A stretch of DNA of 64,000 nucleotides from DASUCS01 sp041166385 (GTDB lineage: Bacteria; Actinomycetota; Acidimicrobiia; Acidimicrobiales; JACDCH01). The notes below the pieces were generated by a model that was not told the origin of the DNA, ran no database searches, and saw nothing but the letters and a program-made list of their open reading frames with translations. The position numbers were made by a program, and so were the translations under genes. The DNA lies in NCBI GenBank assembly GCA_041166385.1, contig JBEEFW010000166.1, forward strand, positions 1 to 64,000, read 5' to 3'. This document shows, piece after piece, positions 16,955 through 28,800 of the stretch (position 1 is its first letter; each line of letters starts with the position of its first letter).

Positions 16955-17218
16955 CTACGCGGCGGTGGTGACGCTGGCGCGCGTGGGCACGTTGGGCGCC
17001 GGGGTGCCGTAGGGCTTGCCCGAGGTGTCGTAGCACTCGAGGTGGTAGTGCTCGACTCGATCCCATTTGCCGTCGATGTAGACGTTGCAGATGACCTGCT
17101 GCATCTTCACCTTGGCCTTGAACTTCACCTGCTCGTCGCAGGTGGTGCACATCGCGCTGCTCCCGGCCTCGATCGTGCGCAACACCGCCCGGCTTTGAAA
17201 CGTGGACGTCTTCGCCAT
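16955..17218 (-). CDS. Small conserved-looking Cys/His protein, possible zinc binding
   Basis: I do not recognise this 87-aa protein. It has CTTC near residue 24, a lone Cys near 44 (VICNVYID) and HYHLEC near 57, a spacing that could hold one zinc ion. The middle is basic and beta-rich (VKFKAKVKMQQV). ATG 17218 (MAKTSTFQ) is preferred; ATG 17230 would add four residues. It converges with cysC with no gap: the cysC stop ends at 16954. Function is unknown, and nucleic-acid binding is only a guess. Confidence 0.6.
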   Translation of the reverse strand: MAKTSTFQSRAVLRTIEAGSSAMCTTCDEQVKFKAKVKMQQVICNVYIDGKWDRVEHYHLECYDTSGKPYGTPAPNVPTRASVTTAA

Positions 17219-17269
17219 GAAGAATTTCATCGGCTGGAATCACCTGAACGTGAGCTTTCCGGAAGCAGA

Positions 17270-17285
17270 TAGGCCAAACGGCCTA
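17270..17285. terminator. Short hairpin behind the small membrane protein gene
   Basis: A 6-bp stem (17270-17275 with 17280-17285) and a 4-nt loop lie just after the stop of the minus-strand gene ending at 17287. It has no good T run. Confidence 0.3.
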
Positions 17286-17286
17286 G

Positions 17287-17643
17287 TCAGGTGCCTTTGG
17301 CCAGCCGGCGAACGGCTCGGATCAGGGAGCGAACCTCGTCCTCGTCGGCTCCGGCGGCTACGAGCGCCTCGACCCGGCGCTCCAGGTCAGCGGCGGCGCG
17401 CTCGTCCACCGGCACGGACGTCCCGAACGCCTCCGGGCCGGCGATGGCGGTGACCAACATCAGGCAGAGCACGGCGACGGCCGCGGTGATGCCCAATGCG
17501 ATGGCGACGCCGTTGTGCGTGGTGACCGAGGCCACGATCATCCCGGCAATCGCCGACGCGCACACCACGAGCACGATCCGTCGGATCCAGCGGGGGCTGA
17601 TCAATCGCTCGAACGTAGCGCCGGTAGTACCTGACGGCTGCAC
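17287..17643 (-). CDS. Small membrane protein with two helices
   Basis: I do not recognise this 118-aa protein. Two hydrophobic segments (about residues 24-44 and 50-73) follow a basic stretch, SPRWIRR. After them comes a charged helix, PVDERAAADLERRVEAL, and an Asp/Glu-rich C-terminus. GTG 17643 is chosen as the start because the frame upstream of it is antisense to the repeat element at 17670-17792. The start is therefore uncertain. Confidence 0.55.
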   Translation of the reverse strand: MQPSGTTGATFERLISPRWIRRIVLVVCASAIAGMIVASVTTHNGVAIALGITAAVAVLCLMLVTAIAGPEAFGTSVPVDERAAADLERRVEALVAAGADEDEVRSLIRAVRRLAKGT

Positions 17644-17669
17644 CAGCCCGACCGACCTCGTCCTTGTGC

Positions 17670-17792
17670 CCGGCGTTTCCGAGCGCCACTTTGGACGGTT
17701 GACGACGCGTGAGGTTGCCGTTCGCGCCATGAGTTCGACCCGCCCACTATTGGCGCCGATTGCGACCGGTTCGGTCGCCATCCGCGCCAAAA
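17670..17792 (-). repeat. Intergenic inverted-arm repeat element, copy A
   Basis: This 123-bp element consists of two diverged inverted arms of about 45 bp around a short centre (GCCAATAG...AACTCATG read on the minus strand). It is a second copy, in opposite orientation, of the element at 30489-30613, and most of the right arm matches. A one-base length difference in the centre shifts the reading frame between copies, so it is not a conserved protein. The surrounding gap 17644-17948 holds nothing else that I can support. Confidence 0.75.
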
Positions 17793-17948
17793 CCGCGTCG
17801 CCGCCGCGCGGGAGGCTTCGCTCCGGATGTTCGAACGCTGACATCGAGGGCGTGCTTGGGCGGGTGAAGGCATGGCGTGAGCGCGGGCCGAGGCGTTCGC
17901 GTCAGCTCCGAGATGACTCGCGAGAACGTGTCGACCTCGAGCGGACCG

Positions 17949-18317
17949 CTACTCGACGCGATTGCGGAGCAGACAGAACTCGTTGCCTTCGGGGTCCGCC
18001 AACACGAACCACGTCTGTTCGCCCTGACCGATGTCGACGCGCCGAGCGCCGAGTGACAGCAGACGCTCGAGTTCCTCTTGTTGGCTGCAACCGACTGGAT
18101 TGATGTCCAGATGTACTCGGTTCTTGGCTGTCTTGGTTTCAGACCCGGGCAGGAACAGAAGGATGAACGTCGCCTCGTGGTTTGGGTCCGCGATGACGAC
18201 CCAGTCGTCGTGACCGTCGACCGTCGTTGTATCCCAGCCGAGAACCTCAGCCCAGAACTCCCCTAGCTGCGCTGGATGAGCCGCATCGAAGACTGTCGTC
18301 GTGATTCTGGCGGCCAT
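17949..18317 (-). CDS. VOC-fold (glyoxalase-like) protein
   Basis: This 122-aa protein is a member of the vicinal oxygen chelate superfamily with two babbb modules. The first begins TTVFDAAHPAQLGEFWAEVLGW and the second NRVHLDINP; it ends in the standard VLADPEGNEFCLLR. The His/Glu metal positions are only partly recognisable, and many members of this subgroup bind ligands without catalysis. It stands alone between the repeat element and the LCP gene. Function is unassigned. Confidence 0.8.
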   Translation of the reverse strand: MAARITTTVFDAAHPAQLGEFWAEVLGWDTTTVDGHDDWVVIADPNHEATFILLFLPGSETKTAKNRVHLDINPVGCSQQEELERLLSLGARRVDIGQGEQTWFVLADPEGNEFCLLRNRVE

Positions 18318-18411
18318 GAAGAAATCCTCGCACCGTCAGCGACGAGGCAGCGGAATGCGCCGTTCCGGGCGTAGTCGCATGGAGTGAGGTCGGCGCTCAC
18401 GCTCGCGCCGG

Positions 18412-18417
18412 TACTGT
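18412..18417 (+). promoter_or_regulatory. -10 box of the LCP gene
   Basis: TACTGT is followed by 12 nt and then ATG 18430, so a leader of a few nucleotides at most is predicted. Confidence 0.4.
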
Positions 18418-18429
18418 CGGGCGCCGACC

Positions 18430-19773
18430 ATGCCCGACGACCCTCCCTCGAATCGCTTTCCGGACCTGCCCGACCAGGACAGCAATCCCGTCGTGTGGGA
18501 CCCTGCGCAGCGCAAGTTCGTCCCGCGTGAGGAACACGAGGACTCGGGCGCGCCGGCCGAGCCGAAGGCGCCGGCCGCGCCAAGCGCGCCGCCTGGCCGC
18601 GATCCGCGGCGGTTCTACGTCGGCGCGCCCGGTGGGCAAGCGCCGCTGGCCCCGCCTCCGCGGGCGCCGTCGTCGTCCATCCCGCCCGCCCCCCCGGGCG
18701 CGCCCGCGTCACCGCGTCCCGGTGCGCTGGCGCCACCGGTTCGACCGCCGCCCGCGGCCCCGAGGCCGGCGCCGGCGACGGCCCCGAAGCCGAAGCGCGG
18801 ACGTCGGTTCCCGAAGCTGCGGCGACCCAAGCTCAAGTGGATCTTCCTGCTGTCGGGGCTCCTCCCGATCGTGTTGCTGATCGGCGGTTTGATCTACGCC
18901 GACTACAAGTTCCGTCAGGTCCATCGAGTGCCGGTCGGCGATCTGCTCGACAGCGGCGGGAGCGGCGAGAACATCCTCCTCGTCGGATCCGACACGCGCG
19001 CGAACGCTGATCCGAGCGCGCCGAACGCGGGTGGGATTCTCGGCGACGCCACCGATCGACCGCCGGCAGGGGAGCGCTCCGACACGATCATGGTGCTCCG
19101 TCTGCAGGGCGGCTCGTCGAAGATGTTGTCGATTCCGCGCGACCTCATCGTGCAGATCGCCGACACCGGTCGCAAGGACCGCATCAACTCGGCATACAAC
19201 GCCGACCTCGGCGGCGGGGCCGCCCGGCTGCTCAAGACGGTGCAGTCGAGCCTCGGGATCCCGATTCATCGCTACATGGAGGTCGACTTCGTGACCTTCG
19301 CCGGACTCGTCGATGCCGTCGGCGGTATCACGATCGACTTCCCGTATCCCGCGTTCGACACGAACACGGGCCTCGACATCACGAAGGCCGGCCCGAACGA
19401 GCTCAACGGCGAGCAGTCGCTCGCGTACGTGCGGTCTCGCCACTACACCGAGATCAAGGAAGACGGGAAGCCACACGAGGACCCGACCGCGGACCTCGGC
19501 CGCATCCAGCGCCAGCAGACGTTCCTCCGCACAGTCATGAGCAAGGTCGCGGGATCGCACAACCCGTTCACGCTGCTGAAGGTCGGCGGCGAGGTCGCAG
19601 ATGGCATACGCGTCGACGACAAGCTCGGACTTTGGGGGGCGATGCGGTTGGCATGGGATCTCAAGGGCCTCAACCCTGAGGCCGTGCCGTTACCCGTGGC
19701 CGTGAACGGCGACCGGGCGACGCTGCATCTCCAAGAACCCGACGCCGATGGGGTACTCGCCGGATTCAAGTGA
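18430..19773 (+). CDS. LytR-CpsA-Psr (LCP) family cell-wall ligase
   Basis: LCP enzymes move lipid-linked polymers such as teichoic acid or arabinogalactan onto peptidoglycan. The 447-aa protein has a long Pro/Ala-rich cytoplasmic N-terminus (residues 40-125), a basic stretch, one membrane helix (about 137-157) and an external LCP domain. The domain shows NILLVGSDTR, RSDTIMVLRL, SIPRDLIVQI, RINSAYN and LAYVRSRHY, with the Arg and Asp residues that bind pyrophosphate lipid. The proline-rich tail in front of the helix is longer than usual. It is monocistronic by spacing. Confidence 0.92.
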   Translation: MPDDPPSNRFPDLPDQDSNPVVWDPAQRKFVPREEHEDSGAPAEPKAPAAPSAPPGRDPRRFYVGAPGGQAPLAPPPRAPSSSIPPAPPGAPASPRPGALAPPVRPPPAAPRPAPATAPKPKRGRRFPKLRRPKLKWIFLLSGLLPIVLLIGGLIYADYKFRQVHRVPVGDLLDSGGSGENILLVGSDTRANADPSAPNAGGILGDATDRPPAGERSDTIMVLRLQGGSSKMLSIPRDLIVQIADTGRKDRINSAYNADLGGGAARLLKTVQSSLGIPIHRYMEVDFVTFAGLVDAVGGITIDFPYPAFDTNTGLDITKAGPNELNGEQSLAYVRSRHYTEIKEDGKPHEDPTADLGRIQRQQTFLRTVMSKVAGSHNPFTLLKVGGEVADGIRVDDKLGLWGAMRLAWDLKGLNPEAVPLPVAVNGDRATLHLQEPDADGVLAGFK

Positions 19774-19777
19774 GTTC

Positions 19778-19783
19778 TACTGT
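19778..19783 (+). promoter_or_regulatory. -10 box of the amidase gene, leaderless type
   Basis: TACTGT is followed by 6 nt and then ATG 19790. It begins only 4 nt after the stop of the LCP gene. Confidence 0.55.
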
Positions 19784-19789
19784 GCGGGC

Positions 19790-21211
19790 ATGACTGACGA
19801 CATTGGTTGGCTCGACGCCACCGCGCAGGCCCAGTTGGTGCGGAGCGGGCAGGTTGCTCCGGCGGAGTTGGTCGATGCTGCGATCACGCGGACGGAGAAG
19901 CTCAATCCCGAGCTCAACGCGGTGATCCACGCGCGGTTCGACAAGGCCCGGGCCGAGGCGGCCGCGCCGTTGCCCGACGGCCCGTTCCGCGGTGTGCCGA
20001 TCATGATCAAGGACCTGTCGGCGCCGAGCGAGGGCGACCCGCAGCACAACGGCATGCGCGTGCTGCGCGACATGAACTACATCGCGCCCGCGGACAACAA
20101 TCTCGTCGCGCGGTATCGAAAGGCCGGGTTCGTCATCGTCGGCCGCACGAACACACCCGAGTTGGGCCTCGTGCCGACGACGGAGCCTGAGTCACACGGT
20201 GCCACGCACAATCCTTGGAACCTGGAGCACACGGCTGGCGGGTCGAGCGGCGGGAGTGCGGCCGCGGTTGCATCCGGCATGGTCTCCATCGCGCACGCGA
20301 GCGACGGGGGTGGATCGATCCGCATCCCCGCGAGCATGTGCGGGCTCGTCGGCCTGAAGGTGTCGCGCGGGCGCATCACGATGGGTCCGGACCGCGACGA
20401 GTCGCAGTTGGGCGTCGCCCATGTCGTGGCGCGGTCAGTGCGCGACGCCGCCGGCGCGCTCGACGTCACCCAGGGTCCGGCCCCGGGCGACATGGTGGTC
20501 GCGCCACCGCCGCTGCGTCCGTACGTCGACGAGATCGGTGCAGATCCAGGTGCACTGCGCATCGGCCTGCTCGCACACAGTCCGAACGGAGAGTTGCACG
20601 CCGACTGCGTGACCGCGGTGCGGTCCACTGCCGCGCTGCTGGAGTCACTCGGGCATCACGTCCAGGAGTCGCACCCGGCGCCACTCGACCGCGCCAAGGA
20701 GAACGGCCGAGCGTTCATGGCCCGCTGGGCCACTGGCGCCAAGCTGAGTCTCCTCGTGACGGGGCAACTCATCGGTCGCGAGCTCACCGCGGATGATGTC
20801 GAGCCGTACACATGGGCGATGGCAGAGATGGCGAACGGCGTCATGGCCGTCGACCTCGCCAAGGCGTTGGCCGCGTCCGCCGCATTCACGCGTGAGATGG
20901 CCGGGTGGTGGGCGAACGGTTTCGACCTGTTGCTCACTCCGACCCTGGGCGGTCCGCCGCCGCGGCTCGGAGAGCTGATGGACCCGGTGAACGGCGGCGC
21001 AAGGATCGGCGAGCTCGTGCCGTACACGACGCACTTCAACGTCACAGGCCAGCCCGCCATCTCCTTGCCGATGCACTGGAACGACGCGGGATTGCCGATT
21101 GGCATCCAGCTCGTGGCCGCCTACGGACGCGAGGACCTGCTGTTCCAGGTCGCGGCCCAACTCGAAGAAGCTCAACCTTGGTCGGACCGCCGCCCTCCAG
21201 TCTCCGCGTAA
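19790..21211 (+). CDS. Amidase (amidase-signature family)
   Basis: The 473-aa protein has the Ser-cisSer-Lys triad of amidase-signature enzymes: Lys in PIMIKDLSAP near residue 73, the cis-Ser in GGSSGGSAAAVASG near residue 150 and the nucleophile Ser in DGGGSIRIPAS near residue 175. Such enzymes hydrolyse amides and some esters and include GatA. The lack of a gatB/gatC context and the family details favour a stand-alone amidase. It is followed 7 nt later by the convergent ettA. Confidence 0.9.
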   Translation: MTDDIGWLDATAQAQLVRSGQVAPAELVDAAITRTEKLNPELNAVIHARFDKARAEAAAPLPDGPFRGVPIMIKDLSAPSEGDPQHNGMRVLRDMNYIAPADNNLVARYRKAGFVIVGRTNTPELGLVPTTEPESHGATHNPWNLEHTAGGSSGGSAAAVASGMVSIAHASDGGGSIRIPASMCGLVGLKVSRGRITMGPDRDESQLGVAHVVARSVRDAAGALDVTQGPAPGDMVVAPPPLRPYVDEIGADPGALRIGLLAHSPNGELHADCVTAVRSTAALLESLGHHVQESHPAPLDRAKENGRAFMARWATGAKLSLLVTGQLIGRELTADDVEPYTWAMAEMANGVMAVDLAKALAASAAFTREMAGWWANGFDLLLTPTLGGPPPRLGELMDPVNGGARIGELVPYTTHFNVTGQPAISLPMHWNDAGLPIGIQLVAAYGREDLLFQVAAQLEEAQPWSDRRPPVSA

Positions 21212-21218
21212 CAGAGGG

Positions 21219-22901
<1,683 letters not shown>

Positions 22902-22909
22902 TGCGCGCA

Positions 22910-22915
22910 ACGCTA
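22910..22915 (-). promoter_or_regulatory. -10 box of ettA, leaderless type
   Basis: TAGCGT on the minus strand is followed by 8 nt and then GTG 22901. Confidence 0.55.
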
Positions 22916-22934
22916 GTGGTGCACACTTGGGGTG

Positions 22935-23441
22935 ATGGCCAGGGGTCCGTCGGCGTACTTCCAGTTCTGGGATCATTTCGACGATCGGTCGAGGACGTGG
23001 CGCGACGGGGGCCCTCGCGTCGAGCTCTTCGAAGCGATGACCGCCGCACAGCTCCGGCGAGCCGAGCACGAACTGCTCCATCGCCTGGCGCGCGATCCGA
23101 CGACCGACGGGTGGGTGCTCGACGCGCTCGGCACCCTGCGTTCGGACGAGGCGGTCCCGATGCTGCGCGACCTCGTTCGGGGACCCGTGGCCGAGGACGC
23201 GGCCATCGCGCTGTGGCGCATCTCACGATGGCGTGGCGCGGTACGAGTCCTCGATCGCGTGATCAGGGGTCAGAGCGGCCGCGACGACCAGCGGCCACCG
23301 ACCCTTCCTCGCCGCCTCGAAGCGGCGCACTACCTCGCGGAGATCGGTTCCCCACGGGCGCGGGCCGCGTTGGTCGAGGTGGCGTCGCATCACGAGGTGC
23401 CCATCCGCCTCCAGCGCACCATCCAGGGCTTGCTCAGCTAG
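22935..23441 (+). CDS. Small helical-repeat (HEAT-like) protein
   Basis: I do not recognise a specific family for this 168-aa protein. It is built of short helices with a HEAT-like rhythm: GWVLDALGTLRSDEAVPMLRDLV, AAIALWRISRWRGAVRVLDRV, and AHYLAEIGSPRARAALVEVA near the C-terminus. Such folds bind proteins or nucleic acids. ATG 22935 directly follows an in-frame GTG at 22932, so either may start translation. It is divergent from ettA, sharing a 33-bp gap, and converges with the GH3 gene. Confidence 0.65.
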   Translation: MARGPSAYFQFWDHFDDRSRTWRDGGPRVELFEAMTAAQLRRAEHELLHRLARDPTTDGWVLDALGTLRSDEAVPMLRDLVRGPVAEDAAIALWRISRWRGAVRVLDRVIRGQSGRDDQRPPTLPRRLEAAHYLAEIGSPRARAALVEVASHHEVPIRLQRTIQGLLS

Positions 23442-23446
23442 CAGAC

Positions 23447-25792
23447 CTACGACACGACCACCGCAGTGGACACGATGTCGCGCTGGCGGTAGTCGGCCAC
23501 GTCGCCACCCAGCTCGACGGTGCCCCGCGCCCTGATGTCGGTACGTGACGCGCCGACCGCGAACAGGAACGCGCCCGGCTCGCACACAAAGCGCATCGCC
23601 TGGTCGTAGAACGCCAGGCGGCTCGGGTGGACGGTGAATGTCACCGTGGCCGCCTCGCGGGAAGCGAGTGCGATCCGCGCGAAACCGACGAGGGCACGCG
23701 AGGGCCGCGCGACCGACGCGACGTCATCGGTCACATAGAGCTGTACGACCTCGTCGCCGGCCCGGCTGCCGGTGTTCGTGACGGTGATCGCGAGCGTCGT
23801 GGGGGCCGTCGTCGAACCGGGCGACACCTCGAGCGCGTCGTACGTGAACGACGTGTAGGACAAGCCGTGGCCAAACGGAAACAGGGGGCTGGTCGGGCCG
23901 TCGGTGTAGTCGTGCCAGAACTGTGAGCGCCCGCCGCCCGCTCGATGGGTGCCGTGCACCGGCACTTGGCCGACGGAGCGTGGCATCGTGACGGGGAGTC
24001 GGCCCCCGGGGTTGATGTGGCCGAGCAGCACGTCGGCGATCGCGTTGCCACCTTCCTCGCCTGGAAGCCATGCCTGCACGATGGCGGCCACGTTGGCCGC
24101 GATCCACGGGAGCGCGAACACGCGCCCACCGATGAGCGTGACAACCGTGGGTCGCCCCGTCGCGACGATCGCTTCGACCAACTGCTGCTGGCGGCCTGTC
24201 AACCCGAGGTCGCTGGCGTCGCGCGCCTCGCCGACGGTGGAGTGCGGCATCAGGCCGGATTCGCCGCCGACGAAGACCAGCGCGACATCGGATCGCTCCG
24301 CGGCCGCGACTGCGGCGTCGATGCCCGTGTCGTCGTCACCCGTCACCGCGCAGCCCATCTCGTACTCGAGCTCGGCCCAGTCGCCGATCGCCGTTGTCAG
24401 CGCGGCCAGCGGTGTGACGTGCGGGGTGTAGTGCGGACCCGGTTGGAACGCACCGCCGGCCTGCGGCAGCAGCGCGGGTGACGGCGAGTCCATCTCGAAG
24501 ACGATCTCGGTGTGGGCGGGGTAGTGGTAGTCACCCTGCAAGCCACGGATGGAGTCGGCCAACGGGCCGATCACGGCGACGCGGCCCGTGTGTTCGAGGT
24601 CGAGTGGCAACAGGTGGTCCTCGTTGCGCAACAGCACGATCGACCGCGACGCGGCGCGGCGAGCGAGATCCCGCTGCGCGAACGTGTCGAACACGGCGCC
24701 GGCGCGGTCGGCCTCGACATAGGGATGCTCGAACAGTCCGAGGCGGAACTTCGACGTCAACACCCGGCCAGCGGCACGATCGACGAGCGCGGCGTCGATC
24801 GTGCCTTCGTCCACCAGGCGCGTCAGGTGTCGGTAGCAGTCGAATGCCGGCAGCTCGATGTCGAGGCCGGCGGTCAGCGCCTGCGCCGCGGCGTCGGCCT
24901 TGTCGGCCGCGGTGTGATGGTGGGTCATCAGCAGTTCGACCGCGTTGTAGTCCGCGACGACGACGCCGTCGAAGCCAAGTTCGTCGCGCAGCAAGTCCGT
25001 CAGGATCGCGGCGGCCCCCGCGCACGGCAGGCCGTCGACCGAGCTGTACGAGTTCATCATCGACGCCAGTCCGGCGTCGCGGATCACGGCGGCGAACGGC
25101 TCGGCGAACACCTCGCGCAGCTCACGAGGGCCGAGCTGCACGGGCGCGTGGTTCAGCCCGCCCTCCGGGAGCCCGTACCCGAGGAAGTGCTTGCCGGTGC
25201 AGATGACCCCGCCCCGCAGATCGTCAGTCTGCAGACCACGGACGTACGCCGTACCCAACGCGCCGGCGAGCACAGGGTTCTCGCCGTAGGTCTCCTCGAC
25301 GCGCCCCCACCGCGGATCGCGCGCGATGTCGAGCACAGGAGCCAGCGTGTGGCGCGCACCGACAGCGAGCAACTGCTCGCGGATCACGGCGGCCACCTCT
25401 TCGAGCAGGTCCGGATCCCACGTCGCCGCCAGACCCATCGCCTGCGGAAAGACGGTCGCGTCCCGAGCGCAGTACCCGCCGGTCGACTCCTCGTGCACGA
25501 CGACCGGGATGCCCAACCGGGTGCGCTCGATCGCGTACCGCTGCACGTCGTTCATGAGCGCCGCGCTCTCGGACGGCCGTAGGCCGGTCGATGCACCGAT
25601 CCGCGTCACGTGCCCGATGCCGTGGACGAGGTGCTCCGCGGCACGGCCTAGGTCGAAGCCGTCAGGCGACACCAGGTCCGTGATCCACACGCCGCCGAGC
25701 TGTGCGACTTTCTCCTCCAGCGTCATCTGCTCGAGCAGGTCGGCCACCCGGTCCTCGACGGCGAGGGACGGGTCGTGAAAGGGCGAAGGCAT
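23447..25792 (-). CDS. Glycoside hydrolase family 3 beta-glycosidase
   Basis: GH3 enzymes release terminal beta-linked sugars with retention. The 781-aa protein has the TIM-barrel domain from about residue 15, with APVLDIARDPRWGRVEETYGEN, GKHFLGYG and the nucleophile Asp281 in VVVADYNAVELL. The alpha/beta sandwich domain with IVLLRNEDHLLPL follows, and a C-terminal fibronectin-III-like domain ends the protein (HGLSYTSF...VTNTGSRAGDEVVQLY). No signal peptide is visible, so it is probably intracellular and would act on imported oligosaccharides. ATG 25792 is the likeliest start, with GTGs upstream possible. No transporter lies nearby. Confidence 0.9.
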   Translation of the reverse strand: MPSPFHDPSLAVEDRVADLLEQMTLEEKVAQLGGVWITDLVSPDGFDLGRAAEHLVHGIGHVTRIGASTGLRPSESAALMNDVQRYAIERTRLGIPVVVHEESTGGYCARDATVFPQAMGLAATWDPDLLEEVAAVIREQLLAVGARHTLAPVLDIARDPRWGRVEETYGENPVLAGALGTAYVRGLQTDDLRGGVICTGKHFLGYGLPEGGLNHAPVQLGPRELREVFAEPFAAVIRDAGLASMMNSYSSVDGLPCAGAAAILTDLLRDELGFDGVVVADYNAVELLMTHHHTAADKADAAAQALTAGLDIELPAFDCYRHLTRLVDEGTIDAALVDRAAGRVLTSKFRLGLFEHPYVEADRAGAVFDTFAQRDLARRAASRSIVLLRNEDHLLPLDLEHTGRVAVIGPLADSIRGLQGDYHYPAHTEIVFEMDSPSPALLPQAGGAFQPGPHYTPHVTPLAALTTAIGDWAELEYEMGCAVTGDDDTGIDAAVAAAERSDVALVFVGGESGLMPHSTVGEARDASDLGLTGRQQQLVEAIVATGRPTVVTLIGGRVFALPWIAANVAAIVQAWLPGEEGGNAIADVLLGHINPGGRLPVTMPRSVGQVPVHGTHRAGGGRSQFWHDYTDGPTSPLFPFGHGLSYTSFTYDALEVSPGSTTAPTTLAITVTNTGSRAGDEVVQLYVTDDVASVARPSRALVGFARIALASREAATVTFTVHPSRLAFYDQAMRFVCEPGAFLFAVGASRTDIRARGTVELGGDVADYRQRDIVSTAVVVS

Positions 25793-25855
25793 CGGGACAG
25801 CATCCACCACGGGCTGGCCCGTGTGCTGGCCGCGAACTGCCTGACAACGCGCCGG

Positions 25856-25861
25856 TAGGAT
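25856..25861 (+). promoter_or_regulatory. -10 box of kgd, leaderless type
   Basis: TAGGAT is followed by 10 nt and then ATG 25872. Confidence 0.5.
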
Positions 25862-25871
25862 CGCCTGCGCA

Positions 25872-28800
25872 ATGGGTGAAGACCGCGACACTTCCAACGC
25901 GCTCGGGCCGAACGAATGGCTCGTCGACGAGATGTACGAGCAGTACCTCGCTGACCCGAAGTCCGTGAGCAGCAGCTGGCAGGAGTTCTTCGAGGACTAC
26001 CGGCGCGACCAGCACGAGCCCGTCGCCGCCGCGGCCGCACCTACCGCGGTCCCGGTCGAGCGGGCGGCACCCGAGCAAAAGACGGAGGCGCCGCAGGCCG
26101 AGAAGCCGGCGAAGCCCGCGAAGGCCGAGGAAGAGGGCCAGCCGCTGCGGGGCGCAGCCGCTCGCATCGTCAGCAACATGGAGGAGAGCCTCAAGGTCCC
26201 GACGGCCACCAGCTTCCGCGAGGTGCCGGCGCGGTTGCTCGAGGTGAACCGCTCGGTCATCAACGGCTATCTCGCGCGGACGCGGGGCGGCAAGGTCAGC
26301 TTCACGCACCTCATCGGCTTCGCCGTCGTGCGAGCGATCGCCGAGGCGGTGCCGGCGATGAACTCGACGTTCGTCAAGGGGGCCGACGACGCGCCGCGGG
26401 TCGTGCATCACGAACACATCGGGCTTGGCATCGCCGTCGACATGGAGAAGAGCGACGGATCCCGCACGTTGCTCGTCCCGGTGATCCGCGACGCGGACAC
26501 GCTCGACTTCCGTTCGTTCTGGGGCGCGTACGAAGACCTCATTCGCAAGGTGCGGTCGAACAAGATCTCTCCAGACGACTTCGCGGGCGCAACGATCAGC
26601 CTGACGAACCCGGGCACGATCGGCACCGTCCAGTCCGTTCCGCGGCTCATGCCGGGGCAAGGCGCGATCGTCGGCGTCGGAGCGCTCGACTACCCGGCGG
26701 CGTATCAGGGAGCTGATCCGGCCGCGCTCGCCGAGCTCGGCGTGTCGAAGGTCCTCGTGCTCACGTCGACATACGACCACCGCATCATCCAAGGAGCGGA
26801 GTCCGGGCTCTTCCTCAAGCGCGTGCATGAACTACTGCTCGGCGCCGACGGGTTCTACGACAACGTGTTCCGCTCGCTGGGCGTGCCCTACGAGGCGGTG
26901 CAGTGGCGGCGAGACGTCAACCCGGTCGATCGCGACCAAGCCATGCTCGAGAAGCAGATGGCGGTCGACACGCTCATTCGCGTCTATCGCGTGCGCGGGC
27001 ACTTGATCGCCGACCTCGATCCGCTGGCGTCCAAAGAGCCGCACATGTTCAACGAGCTCGACCCCGCCACGTACGGGCTCACGATCTGGGACCTCGAGCG
27101 CGAGTTCCTCACCAACGGTCTCGCTGGCACCGAGCGCATGAAGCTCGGCGACATCCTGCGCTTGTTGCGCGACGCGTACTGCCGAACGATCGGCATCGAG
27201 TACATGCACATCCAGGAGCTCCAGGAGCAGCACTGGATCCAAGAGCACGTCGAGGGCGTACAGAGCGAGCTGTCGCCGGAAGACCAACGGCACATCCTCG
27301 ACCGGCTGAACGCGTCGGAAGCGTTCGAGACATTCCTCGCCACGAAGTACGTCGGCCAGAAGCGCTTCGGGCTGCAGGGCGCAGAGTCGGCGATCCCGAC
27401 GCTCGACGCCATCATCGAGCAGGCCGCCGACGCAGATCTCGACGGCGTCGTCATGGGCATGACCCACCGCGGCCGGCTCAACGTGCTCGCCAACATCGTC
27501 GGCAAGAGCTACGACCAGATCTTCAAGGAGTTCGAGGGCGCGGTCGACCCCGAGTCGACACAGGGCTCCGGCGACGTGAAGTACCACCTCGGCCAGTCCG
27601 GCAAGTTCGTCTCGCGGTCAGGCAAAGAGATCGAAGTGGAGCTGTCCGCCAACCCGAGCCACCTCGAGACCGTCGACCCGGTCGTCGTGGGCATGGCGCG
27701 CGCCAAGCAGGACCTCATCAACGACCCCGGATCGTTCTCGGTGCTGCCGTTGCTCGTGCACGGCGACGCCGCGTTTGCAGGCCAGGGTGTGGTAGCCGAG
27801 ACGCTGCAGCTCGGGATGATCAAGGGCTACCGCGTCGGCGGCACGATCCACCTCGTCATCAACAACCAGTTGGGCTTCACCACCCCGCCGGAGTCGGCTC
27901 GCTCGTCTGAGTATCCGACCGACGTCGCGAAGATGGTGCAAGCGCCGATCCTGCACGTGAACGGTGACGATCCCGAGGCGTGCGTGCGGGTCGCTCGCCT
28001 CGCGTTCGACTATCGCCAGCGGTTCGGCAAAGACGTCGTGATCGACATGATCTGCTACCGCCGGCTCGGCCACAACGAGGGCGACGACCCGAGCTACACC
28101 CAGCCGATCATGTACAAGCGCATCGAGGCGAAGCGATCGGTACGCAAGCTCTACACCGAGTCGCTGGTCAAGCGCGGCGACATCAGCATCGAAGAGGCCG
28201 AGCATGCCCTCGACGACTTCCAGTCAAAGTTGCAAGGGGCCCTCGATCAGACGCGCTCGCACGCTCCCGAGGCCGGCATCAAGGCCAAGCCTCCGCCCGC
28301 GCCCATCGGGTGCCTGCCGCGAGTCGACACCAGCGTTCCGCGCGAGACGATCGACCGGATCTACGACGTGTTGTCGTCGGTGCCCGAGGGCTTCACGATG
28401 CACCCGAAGCTGGCCAAGCAGTTCGAGGCGCGCACGAAGATGTTCCGCGAAGACGGCGAGGTCGACTGGGCGCTCGGCGAGGCGATGGCCTTCGGCTCGC
28501 TGCTGCTCGAAGGTCACGACCTGCGCGTCGCCGGACAGGACACCCGCCGCGGCACGTTCAGCCAGCGGCACTCGGTGCTGGTCGACTACGAGACCGGCGC
28601 GGAGTGGGCGCCGCTTGCGCACCTCGACCCCGATCAGGCCAAGTTCTGGATCTACGACTCACTGCTGTCGGAGTACGCCGCGGTCGGGTTCGAATACGGC
28701 TATTCGGTCGCCAATCCGGCGGCGTTCGTGGCATGGGAGGCGCAGTTCGGCGACTTCGTGAACGGCGCGCAGATCATTCTCGACCAGTACCTCGTGGCCG

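Noticed and set aside
17644..17844. Upstream extension of the small membrane protein frame (MARTATSR... region)
   Set aside because: This part coincides with repeat copy A, and the second copy at 30489 has a different frame in its centre, so the open frame is chance.
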